In this document: piece by piece, positions 56,144 through 64,000 of the stretch
Numbering within the stretch: position 1 is the first letter of the stretch
Layout of the letters: each line of letters begins with the position of its first letter
Assembly (NCBI GenBank): GCA_000827205.1
Contig: KN832566.1
Coordinates: forward strand, 390,543 to 454,542
Length of the DNA stretch: 64,000 nt
Reading direction: 5' to 3'
From: Plicaturopsis crispa FD-325 SS-3
Lineage: Eukaryota > Basidiomycota > Agaricomycetes > Amylocorticiales > Amylocorticiaceae
Notes under the pieces: model-generated
The model's database searches: none
Seen by the model: the letters and a program-made list of their open reading frames with translations, nothing else
Told to the model about the DNA's origin: nothing
Position numbers and translations under genes: made by a program

Positions 56144-56565
56144 TGATGTGAGGACCCGTCTGTCGTGCCTTTTCTTGCACTTGGAACCCATGGACGACAT
56201 CTTTCTCACTGCGCATTTATGTAGGGTACTACTGCTTAGTCTACGTTAGATAATGATATGCACAGTCTAATGGCTACGGCGGCGGAGTGGGATCGGAGGC
56301 AAGGTATGTGGGTGAGTGTGTGGTGCGGGAAGGTGGTAGGCAGTAAATTATTATGAACAGTGGTTATTGGGGAGGGGGAGGAAAGTGGGAGGCTGGAGCG
56401 TCATGACAGGGAGACCGTAAATGGTGGTAAAATATGGTACACCAGAAAATAAATGGCTATGTACATATCGATATCTGGTGGAGGTTCCCAATCAGCCCCG
56501 TAAGCAAACTCGCAGACGCTCAAAAAGCTACAACTTAACAAGTTCTGTATATCCGAGTCGTCATA
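56144..56565. other. Convergent intergenic region
   Basis: About 420 bp between the 3' ends of the LRR and F-box genes; purine-rich patches, no gene or repeat recognised. Confidence 0.4.
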
Positions 56566-57975
56566 TCATATTGGCGTTTTCGTTTCCCCATAATACCCAG
56601 TGATGTGCAGTCCCTCGCCCTTCATCTCCCTCAAAAAGTCAAGAGTCGCCTTGGGCACGCATTTCCCGAGGTACAGCCGCGCCTCCTCCAACTGCGCCAT
56701 CGCGACACCGCTGTCCTCGCGCACATCCGCGCCGCCGCCCTTCGTCCGCCGCGGCTTCCACCGCGACCGCAGCATCCGCACGAGCATAACGTGGTCGATC
56801 GGCGTGTTCCTGTCGCTGCTGAACTCGATGCTGCGGAGGTTCGGCAGCGGGTACACCGTCGTGGCCGTGCCGCCGCGGTGCACGAGGTCTTTGAGGAGGG
56901 TGTTCCCCAGGGTATCGATGTTCGTGAGTGTGAGCTCTCCGAGCGCGGGCATCTCATGCAGGCTCTCGATCAGCGCCGGCAATCTCACGCCCGTCCACCT
57001 CGACCCGCAGCTCACCACCGCGAGCTTCTCGATGCGGCACCCCGAGCGGCGCAGGAACTCGTTGAAGGACGCGGGGAGGCGGCCGAAGTGGTTGCCCGAG
57101 GTTACGAGCTCGGTGAGGGCGGGGAGCGTGCAGTACTCGAACACGGACCACACGAAGTGCTTATCGCCCGACACGATCGTCAGCGCGCGCAGATTCGTGT
57201 GCCGCGCGACGGGCTCGAAGCCCGAGCCGAGCGACTCTTCTTCGTACCCGGCGTTGTCGAGCGTGCACACGCGCAGGCTGGGCATGTTCTCGACGATGAA
57301 GCGGATGTAGTTGATGTCGCATTTGGACGCGGTGAAGTGCGTGAGTTGCGTCCAGGGCAGGCGCGTCAAGTTCCCGTGGACGGAGGCGTCTATTTGGAAC
57401 ACGCGCAGATGGGGTGCGTGTTCGAAGATGTCTGGGACGGACATGGACGACGACCAGTCGTCCTCGGTGTTGTCTTCGTGTGTGATGCGGAGCGTGTGCA
57501 GAGCGGGCAGGCTGCCGCGGATGTCTGACAGGGCCCGGAAATCGTCCAGGCGCACGTTAAAGTGAACCGATTGCCAACGCTTACAATGCGCGGCCAGGGA
57601 CTGCATCAGACGCGTGCCGTCGTCGAGGAATCCGCTCGAGAACACTTCTAGCGTCAGGAGATGTGTCCCCGACCGTGCGAGGCATGCGTCCAATATGGAC
57701 GGGTCCATGGTCTCGTATATAACGATATGCAGCGAGGACCAGAGGCTTGGTATCGACAACGCTATCTGCCGCCACTGCGAGCAGACGCTCCCCAGAACCA
57801 TGGGCGGTTCCGCGGGGTCTAAGAGCGCTAGGGTAGGCGTTCGGACGCTGAATAAAAATATTTCCGCTAAGAGCTCGGTTGGTAAGAGCCCGACGGGGGA
57901 TGTATGCGTTGTCATTTTACGAGATTCGAGAGTGCGTGAACGCCCCTTGCGTCGGTTTCTAGGCATGATTGCCAA
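56566..57975 (-). CDS. F-box protein
   Basis: A single exon of up to 469 residues. The F-box lies near the N-terminus: VGLLPTELLAEIFLFSVRTP, a gap, VLGSVCSQWRQIALSIPSLW, then SSLHIVIYE. This LPxELLxEIF...VCxxWRxIAxxxPxLW pattern is the large mushroom family of Skp1-binding F-box proteins. The rest has irregular leucine-rich segments (SLPALHTLRITHED, THFTASKCDINYIRFIVENM, LGELTLTNIDTLGNTLLKDL) expected for substrate binding. The start may be 57975 or a later in-frame Met (57966 or 57915). Substrate unknown; the family is strongly expanded in agaricomycetes. Confidence 0.9.
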   Translation of the reverse strand: MAIMPRNRRKGRSRTLESRKMTTHTSPVGLLPTELLAEIFLFSVRTPTLALLDPAEPPMVLGSVCSQWRQIALSIPSLWSSLHIVIYETMDPSILDACLARSGTHLLTLEVFSSGFLDDGTRLMQSLAAHCKRWQSVHFNVRLDDFRALSDIRGSLPALHTLRITHEDNTEDDWSSSMSVPDIFEHAPHLRVFQIDASVHGNLTRLPWTQLTHFTASKCDINYIRFIVENMPSLRVCTLDNAGYEEESLGSGFEPVARHTNLRALTIVSGDKHFVWSVFEYCTLPALTELVTSGNHFGRLPASFNEFLRRSGCRIEKLAVVSCGSRWTGVRLPALIESLHEMPALGELTLTNIDTLGNTLLKDLVHRGGTATTVYPLPNLRSIEFSSDRNTPIDHVMLVRMLRSRWKPRRTKGGGADVREDSGVAMAQLEEARLYLGKCVPKATLDFLREMKGEGLHITGYYGETKTPI

Positions 57976-58956
57976 TGTAAATACCTAGTAGAACACCGCG
58001 GGTTCTCATTAGCAACACACTATATGGCTGCAAGGAGAGAACGAACTGCGCAGTGGGGTGGTTGCGCGTAAAAGGATTCCCTTAAACTTGGGAACTAAAG
58101 AGAACCCGGTGGGTTCCTCCTCAGGCTGACCGCTGAGTGACGCCCGCGGCCGCAGCCTCCGTGAGATCCTTTAAAAGATAACAACAACACACGTTAGCAG
58201 CAATACACACAGCATTGCATTCACGCGCACTTACCGTCGTCGAGTGGAAAGGGAAGGATGATATTGGCTGCACGTCGCGTCTGAGTCGATGTGACTCGTT
58301 GTCCGGTAATAAAAAGAAAACTGGACGCGTAGCAGCGCGCAAGCGACGCGTGACGCAGAAAATACTTTGGCAACAGGTCAAAACAACCGCTCGCTTAGAT
58401 TGAGAGGTAAGTATGTACTGGAGGTATTTATTTATTGAAGACTTCAGCGCTGCAGCTGCAGGAAAATGGCAGTGATTGTGCAGAGGTATGCATGAAACAG
58501 ATATCATTATCGGTTTCACAATCATCACGGTGGTGAGCATGCTACGGGCAATACGGCTCTGCTTCACATTTCTCTTCATGAGGGGGCGGCAAAACCTAGT
58601 ATCGTGCCGCTTGTCAGCTCTGAGGAGTCGGTAGGGCCTATGAGCGAACTAGAGGCGTGGAAACGAGCTTGAATCATGCCGCCACGAAAGCAAATAGGTC
58701 TGCAAAATAAGACTCACAAAGATGGGCTCCACGCCCGACGTAGCGTCGATATGCTGATGTGCGCAAACTGAACAGCAAATTCACAGCTAGTACTGCCAAA
58801 GTAAAAAACTTGACGAGTCGCGCCGCAAACTTAACACGCAGTCAAAAGTCCTTGAGTGGTCAGGCATCCAAATTAAATAACATATCATACAAGACTCCTA
58901 CTGGTGATACACAGTCCATCCATCCCGCGGTGCCGGTAACACCTCAAACCGACTTA
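57976..58956. other. Intergenic region upstream of the F-box gene
   Basis: About 980 bp between the F-box promoter and the 3' end of the Dcr2-like gene. On the minus strand a plausible intron (GTAAGT...TTTAAAG, about 58162-58228) joins ...HSTT to DLTEAAAAGVTQRSA, so a small unrecognised gene may lie at about 58121-58400. I cannot define its start or other exons. A plus-strand frame at 58759-58962 is antisense to the next gene's 3' flank. Confidence 0.3.
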
Positions 58957-61206
58957 TCATAGGGCGGGTGCGCCGGCACCGGCGAGCACCATGTTGTCGA
59001 GTATCAAGTCGTGCTCGGTGCGCTTGTACGTGCGGATGGTCTCGCCGTAGTCTGAGATGTCGTAGATGCGGAAACGGCGGTCGAATCTGTGGTTGCGTTA
59101 GTTAGAGAAGGCACGAGGGAGATAACGGTTGTGCCGCGTACCCGAGTTTGCTGTAGCCGGAATACGACCTAGGTGACGGATTGGTTTAGTCCAGTCGAGC
59201 AGCAGTAAAACACACTGAATCGGACTCACCCTCCTCCGCCGAAGCACATCCAGACGCCCTTGACGCGTCTACAGTTTTCCGTGACTGTTGAAAAAGATCA
59301 GTGCTAGATTCACGGACTCTAAAACGCGACGCACTATGGCAATGCCCGTTTCCAACGACCTTCACCTCATGCACACCTCCGCCGGAAAGATGCTCGCTCT
59401 CGTACGCCTTCAGCAACCCCTTCTCAAAGAAACCGTCGTTCTTCTTCGCCGAGCCTCTCGGCTCCGTGTCGTGCAGCCCTATGTCCAGCCGCCGCCCCGA
59501 AAACGGGTCGACGTCTGGCGGGCTGTACGCCTCTTGGAGCGGGATATGGAAGAACATGAGCGCGTTCGGCTTCGCCAGCCGTCGGTTGTCCGGCGTGACC
59601 TGCTGGCGCTCCCACAGGCCGCCTAGATCCTTCGCCGTGTCCGGGCTAAACGGCCGCTCGATCGGGTGTATGGACGCCGACTCCTGCAGGAACCAGTCTA
59701 TCTGGTCCTGGTGGATGTAGTCGTACTCGTTGGACTTCATGAAGCCCCACGGGAAGAACGTCGTCGGGTACGAGCCCGAGTCGAGGAAGTAGAGAGTAAG
59801 CAGATGCGTCATGGACGGGTCCGCGCTCTTGACCTTCAGCACGTAGTTGCCCACGCCGTGCACGTCCTTCGGGCCGGGCTGCACGAGACTGTACGGCAGC
59901 CCCTGCATCAGTTTCACCTGCTGGTCCTTGAACGCGCCGTCCTCGTCGTCGTGGTTGCCGAACACCGCGGCCCACGGGATCTTGCGCTCCTCGACGGCGC
60001 GCGAGAACTTGGCGAGCACGCTCTTGGTGTCCCACGTCGTGCCCTGCCCGTTGAGCTGGTCGCCCGTGAACACGACGAGGTCCGGCTTCTCCGCGTCGAG
60101 CATGCGCCCGAGCAGCGTCGTCGTCATGTTGTCCGCGTCCGCACACGGCGCGAGCACCGTGTCGCGGCACACCCCGCGCGACACCGCGAAGTGCAGGTCC
60201 GCGATCTGCATGATCCGGAACTTGCCGTCGTGCGAGAAGTGCAGCGGCGGCGCCTTGGGCGGGGGCTGGACGCCGCGGCGGTACGTGAGCCACTCCGCGT
60301 CCCGCTTCTTGCTCGCGTCCTCCTCGCGCAGCGGCGGCGAGAGCTTGTCGAACCCGTACCACGGGCGGTCTGCGCCGCGCAGGATGTCGAGCTCGGTGAT
60401 GTACTCCTCGGTCGGGCCCTTGACGGTGGCCTCGCGCTGTGTCTCGCCGGTGCGGTACCAGAGGAAGAGCGGCTTCGCGCCCGGTACGCCGTCGCGGATC
60501 GAGCGCGAGACCTTGTGCCAGGCGTCGGACATTGTCGTCGGCACCTGTCCGTCCTGCAGCAGGCGCAGCTCTACGATGAGGGGGACGTCGAGGCGACGAG
60601 TGCGCCGATAGAACAGGCTCTGGTGGGGGCGTTAGACACGAAGTACAAAATGGTGTTAGTAGCGCACCAAGTACCACATCCCCGACTTTCTGTTGAGATC
60701 CTGGTCAACTCGGACCCATTTTCCCTTTATGTTGTCATCGTGCGCGGTCGTGTGTGGTCTGCACATGTCTGCGAATGTAGGCGGAAGCATGCACCGCTCT
60801 ACTGTAATTTCCGAGACTGCGCGAGTGCTCAGCATACACATTTAGCGGTAGAAATGGGTAGCGACGTACGTCCTGTATCGTGGGGCAGCAAGGGTGCCCA
60901 TACGTCCAACGGCAGACTCGCCGCGTCCACCTGCTCTTCGCCAGGCGAGGTGTAGTTCCACCAGTCGACGCCCTCTGGCACGCTCACGGCGTCATCGTGA
61001 CCTGGTGCAGAGTTCTCGGCGACGTTGGCGGTAGATATTATGTCCCAGGACTGCCAGCCCACGCGTTGCTTGCTCCCTGGGCCTGCGGTTGGTTGGTAGA
61101 GAATAAATATGAAAGTGAGGAGACATGAGAACCCTACGACAGCGGTCAAGGGCGCGCACATCGACCTCGTGAAGCGGAAAAAGCGGTATAGAGAGAACGC
61201 CGCCAT
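58957..61206 (-). CDS. DCR2: Metallophosphoesterase, Dcr2-like phosphatase
   Basis: About five exons, roughly 640 residues. The N-terminus has a signal anchor (CAPLTAVVGFSCLLTFIFIL), so it is probably membrane- or secretory-bound. The calcineurin-like phosphatase core shows all metal motifs: FRIMQIADLHFAVSRG (D-x-H), DLVVFTGDQLNGQGT (GDxxN), WAAVFGNHDDED (GNHD/E), MFFHIPLQEAY and VKVVGNGHCH (GHxH). C-terminal exons carry VWMCFGGGGSYSGY and FDRRFRIYDISDYGETIRTY, ending AGAGAPAL. Yeast Dcr2 promotes cell-cycle entry and dampens the unfolded-protein response; a like role is inferred. Shares a 205-bp divergent promoter with uL23m. Confidence 0.92.
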
Positions 61207-61410
61207 GGCTACTCCTAGCCGTTGAGAGAATTAAAGATAGTCAGCGTAGAGAAACGATGTCGTGGAGATGAAAGTACTTGTAGGAAAGGTGCAGAGTCGA
61301 GATGCAGCCCAGATTGCGGGGGACGCCACAAAACCAAACACGCGCACACTTGACGGTCTGCGAGCTGGACTGGCGATATTTCGAAAATTCTACTTACTTG
61401 CCGTCATCTT

Positions 61411-62364
61411 ATGCAGTCTCTAAGTCTTTCTTTCAGTCGCTCCTACAGGACGCGTCCGACTGCGCGCCTTCCTAGAATCCCAGAGCTCGCAGCTGTAGCG
61501 CGTACAGCGTCGACACCTCTTGCGGTACGGCTTCGCCGCCAGAAAAAAACGAAGCGCGTAGTAGGCCCAGGGGAGCATGACGCGACACCGGATGGTCTTA
61601 CTCCGTCTGAGTACCAAACATACAGTCGCCAACGCCAGCGAGGCGAGCTTCCAGGTCGCCCTGGATGGGAGCAGTCTCCGCCCTCATGGCTTGATCATCT
61701 GAACAAGAGGCGGAGCCGCATACGTGGTATACGCGAGAACCAGAAGGGCGAAGAAGTGGTGGTGGGACAAAAGGTTTACTTGCCCAACGTCATCTTTCGC
61801 CTTGTGCGCAACCATACTCCAGCTGGACAGCCATACAATCCCTACGAGGCCACATTCCGCATTCCCCAGTCGATCACGAAAACGGACATACGGTCGTATC
61901 TCCAATCCGTCTACGGCGTGAAGACGACGTACATTCGCACCGACAACTACTTCTCGCCGTTGTTCCGCGCCGGACCCGTCTACAAGACACGCGCTTACAG
62001 GACGTATAAGCGTGCGGTCGTAGGACTCGTAGATCCATTCTACTACCCGCAAGCTATGGAGGATATGCCGGAGAAGGAGCGGGAAGAAAGGAAGGCATGG
62101 ATCGAGGAGTCGTTCCATATTGAAGAGTCCAAGCAGAACCAGAAATGGGAGTATCTGCGGGCGACAAGAGCGGCGGGTCCTAAATGGAGATGGCGAGGCT
62201 CGTTGGCGGCGAGCAGGAAGGCGATTTTGACGAGGGTTGTTGCGCAGAGATATAGAAGGGACGCGGAGCTGGTCGCACGGAAGGAAACTATCCAGCAGAA
62301 GAGGCAGGACAATATTGCGGCGCAGGCTTTGGCCAAGTCGCAGCCGCAAACTGCTAGGCGTTGA
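61411..62364 (+). CDS. MRP20: Mitochondrial ribosomal protein uL23m
   Basis: Single exon, 317 residues. Large-subunit protein at the peptide exit tunnel. Start MQSLSLSFSRSYRTRPTARL is a typical Arg/Ser mitochondrial presequence. The uL23 core is QKVYLPNVIFRLVRN, EATFRIPQSITKTDIRSYLQ, VYGVKTTYIRTDNY and KTRAYRTYKRAVVGLVDPFY. The long C-terminal tail is Lys/Arg/Glu-rich (EKEREERKAWIEESFHIEES to SQPQTARR), characteristic of fungal mitochondrial Mrp20. Only 205 bp separates it from the Dcr2-like gene in opposite orientation. Confidence 0.93.
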   Translation: MQSLSLSFSRSYRTRPTARLPRIPELAAVARTASTPLAVRLRRQKKTKRVVGPGEHDATPDGLTPSEYQTYSRQRQRGELPGRPGWEQSPPSWLDHLNKRRSRIRGIRENQKGEEVVVGQKVYLPNVIFRLVRNHTPAGQPYNPYEATFRIPQSITKTDIRSYLQSVYGVKTTYIRTDNYFSPLFRAGPVYKTRAYRTYKRAVVGLVDPFYYPQAMEDMPEKEREERKAWIEESFHIEESKQNQKWEYLRATRAAGPKWRWRGSLAASRKAILTRVVAQRYRRDAELVARKETIQQKRQDNIAAQALAKSQPQTARR

Positions 62365-62454
62365 TTTTCGATGCACGTGCCTCGTACGCGTTCATTTTTT
62401 CGACCGCGTTTACCGTTTGTACTTATCCCCGTTGACCCTCTACAAATCTACACC

Positions 62455-63431
62455 ATGTCTCGCCAGACTATCCTCTCTTTTTTCTGTCTTTATCTCGCCC
62501 TCAGATGTAGCGCGCACTCCGAAATCCCGCGTGCAGCTGCACAGTGTCAACCGCTTCACACAACCTTCCCGGCGTCAGCCGTCTATGCCTACAACGCAAA
62601 TGGCGCACCCGCCGCTGGCCAGTTCGCCGCTGTTAGTCCAGAAGGCTCTTACCAGGCTGGCAATGGTCTTCAGTTATTCCTGCAAAAACCAGCCGGCGTG
62701 ATCACCAAGAAAAATGGCGTGAACGACAAGATCGCCGCGGGCGCTACTATCAATTCGACCTTTACTATGCTGTGAGTCGTACTCGTTATTCATCTGCGCC
62801 TGTACGTAGCTCAACGTGTCCCCCAGCTACGGAAAAGTCTCTTACGAAGTCTCCAGCCCAGTCGTAGCAGGCATCGTTACAGCTGTCATTCTCATTGGTT
62901 CGTCAGCCGCTTGCTGTAACGCGCCTGCTTCCTTCCCCACTGACTTCGGACCTTGCATATATAGCGGATGAACACGACGAGATTGACATCGAAATCCTTG
63001 GCGGGGACGTCCACCACTGGCAAACGAATGTCTACGCACCCGCATCGGCTACCGAGCCGCCTATGTGGGGCTTTCTCGGCAGTGTCGAGAGCATTCCCAA
63101 CGGTGGGACCATTGCAGAAAGTCACACATACGCTATCGACTGGAGCGCGAGCCGTATCATCTGGAGCATCGACGGCAAGGCGGTTCGCACGCTTACGCCT
63201 GGTGGGTGCATTTTTCGAAATTATCGGACGGTTCCAACTGACGGAATCGCAGAGCAAACCCGTAAGAATGGCGTACTCCATTATCCGTCGCATGCGGCGC
63301 GCTTGCAGCTCGGAATCTGGGATGCTAGCAGCCCCGCGGGCACCGCCGAGTGGGCGAAAGGCCCTGTAGACTGGTCGAAGGCGCCGGAAAAGATGACTGC
63401 GCTTGTGAGGAGTGTGACGGTCGAGTGCTAG
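62455..63431 (+). CDS. GH16 cell-wall glycosidase/transglycosylase, Crh-like
   Basis: Signal peptide (MSRQTILSFFCLYLALRCSA), then a GH16 domain. Four exons, about 265 residues. The catalytic motif is complete: DEHDEIDIEILGGD (general pattern ExDxxE), reached across an intron from YGKVSYEVSSPVVAGIVTAV. Substrate-side motifs WQTNVYAPASATEP and HTYAIDWSASRIIWSIDGK follow, then LQLGIWDASSPAGTAEWAKG, typical of Crh chitin-beta-glucan transglycosylases. It ends SVTVEC; no GPI tail is visible. Probably remodels wall glucan/chitin; the exact activity is inferred from the family. Confidence 0.92.
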
Positions 63432-63833
63432 GAGGTTTACCGACTTTCATTGGGACCTTGGGGTTTTGATTCTTTGGACTGGCGATGTACGACACACACA
63501 TATCTATCTTTTACCTTCCGGATGTCATATCATGGTTGAATTGAGGCTGAGCGAGCTACCGACCGCCATCTCCTGCAATTGACTAATCATAACATGCGGC
63601 CATACAACGACGCCGACGACAGTTTGGAGAGGGTCAATTCATCAAATAGGCCAACGCTACAGATAGGGACAGAAAACACAGCATAAAAATGAAGTACGAT
63701 TGGAAAGCATCCGCGTTCACAAATGAAGATAGGTGACAAAATAGGGAGTCCGTGATGCGTGGCAGAAGAGGGAATGGTGGTATGAATGTCGAGATTCCAT
63801 TGGAGTGAGAGAGAAAGAGACCGTGAAGGGGGA
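63432..63833. other. Convergent intergenic region
   Basis: About 400 bp between the GH16 stop and the 3' end of the edge gene. No gene recognised; frames at 63587-63871 are unsupported. Confidence 0.4.
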
Positions 63834-64000
63834 TCACCCAGAGTTCGAGGACTGCGGAGACATCTCTGCATGCTCGAACGAGTCGGGCATCGCTTCCATT
63901 GGCATGGTGGAGCCGCCTGGGCTGAACATGGCTTTCAGCGTCTGCTCGTTCCTCTTCTGGCGCACGCGCTCGGCCTCCTCCGCCCCGCCCGTCATCTTCA
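63834..64000 (-). CDS. C-terminal fragment of an unrecognised gene
   Basis: An open minus-strand frame runs from the window edge to TGA at 63834-63836. It reads MTGGAEEAERVRQKRNEQ, TLKAMFSPGGSTMPMEA and ends MSPQSSNSG. The charged helix followed by a Gly/Ser/Met-rich tail is coding-like, with no known family seen in these 55 residues. The 5' part lies beyond the window. Confidence 0.6.
   Translation of the reverse strand, partial: KMTGGAEEAERVRQKRNEQTLKAMFSPGGSTMPMEAMPDSFEHAEMSPQSSNSG

Noticed and set aside
58759-58962. Plus-strand 67-residue frame containing KNLTSRA, like the secreted module protein
   Set aside because: Only seven residues match, there is no signal peptide, and it is antisense to the 3' flank of the Dcr2-like gene; probably coincidence.
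59646-60955. Arg-rich long frames on both strands over the Dcr2-like gene
   Set aside because: Out-of-frame readings of a GC-rich exon; composition is an artefact.

Overview
The window is nuclear DNA from a filamentous basidiomycete, most likely an Agaricomycete. Genes are compact and tightly packed, with many 48-70 nt introns (GT...AG, CTGAC/CTAAC-like branch sites). Gene types fit this: an agaricomycete-style secreted protein with a C-terminal CBM19-like domain, an F-box protein, a Kre9/Knh1-like GPI-type protein and an expanded sedolisin. The species cannot be fixed from the sequence. Coding regions were rebuilt by joining conserved exon peptides at GT/AG borders, so gene outer limits are firmer than individual splice sites.

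Layout. 0-3.1 kb: glutamine-dependent NAD+ synthetase (QNS1, minus, runs off the left edge). 3.8-5.8 kb: PLP-dependent aromatic amino-acid decarboxylase (plus). 6.2-6.9 kb: small secreted Gly/Ser/Asn-rich protein (minus). 7.85-15.06 kb: acetyl-CoA carboxylase (ACC1, plus). 15.4-16.2 kb: six tRNA T-arm/B-box-like fragments, then an intron-bearing tRNA-Leu(AAG) (minus). 16.6-18.3 kb: class 2 dihydroorotate dehydrogenase (minus). 18.9-20.7 kb: secreted CBM19-like protein (plus). 21.9-22.3 kb: dynein light chain LC8 (plus). 23.1-26.1 kb: Axl2-like cadherin-domain membrane protein (minus). 26.5-30.7 kb: Kap123/importin-4-type karyopherin (minus). 33.1-37.1 kb: two secreted repeat proteins (minus). 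38.2-39.9 kb: conserved unknown protein. 40.3-40.9 kb: Kre9/Knh1-like protein. 41.6-43.8 kb: sedolisin protease. 43.9-45.4 kb: KAT14/CSRP2BP-like acetyltransferase. 45.5-46.4 kb: non-autonomous terminal-inverted-repeat transposon. 46.6-47.6 kb: HAD-family dehalogenase-like protein. 47.9-50.1 kb: secreted amidase-family protein lacking the usual cis-serine. 51.0-54.0 kb: an inverted, near-identical pair of dimeric alpha/beta-barrel genes. 54.2-56.1 kb: leucine-rich-repeat protein. 56.6-58.0 kb: F-box protein. 59.0-61.2 kb: Dcr2-like phosphatase. 61.4-62.4 kb: mitochondrial ribosomal protein uL23m. 62.5-63.4 kb: GH16 cell-wall transglycosylase. The right edge holds the 3' end of an unrecognised gene.

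Most genes are unrelated housekeeping functions (NAD, fatty acid and pyrimidine synthesis, nuclear import, mitochondrial translation). A cell-wall/secretome theme recurs: CBM19-like, Axl2-like, Kre9-like and GH16 proteins, sedolisin, amidase and three small secreted proteins.

The most novel signal is those three secreted proteins (6.25-6.87, 33.13-34.94 and 36.42-37.13 kb). Their mature sequences differ, but they share a signal-peptide pattern and a core promoter: a TATA-like box followed 22-27 nt later by a CCCCAGCTGCGCTC-like motif. Two also share a 17-residue C-terminal tail. One is built from seven near-perfect 18-residue repeats, interrupted by two introns that are homologous to each other and exactly as long as the repeat unit (54 nt).
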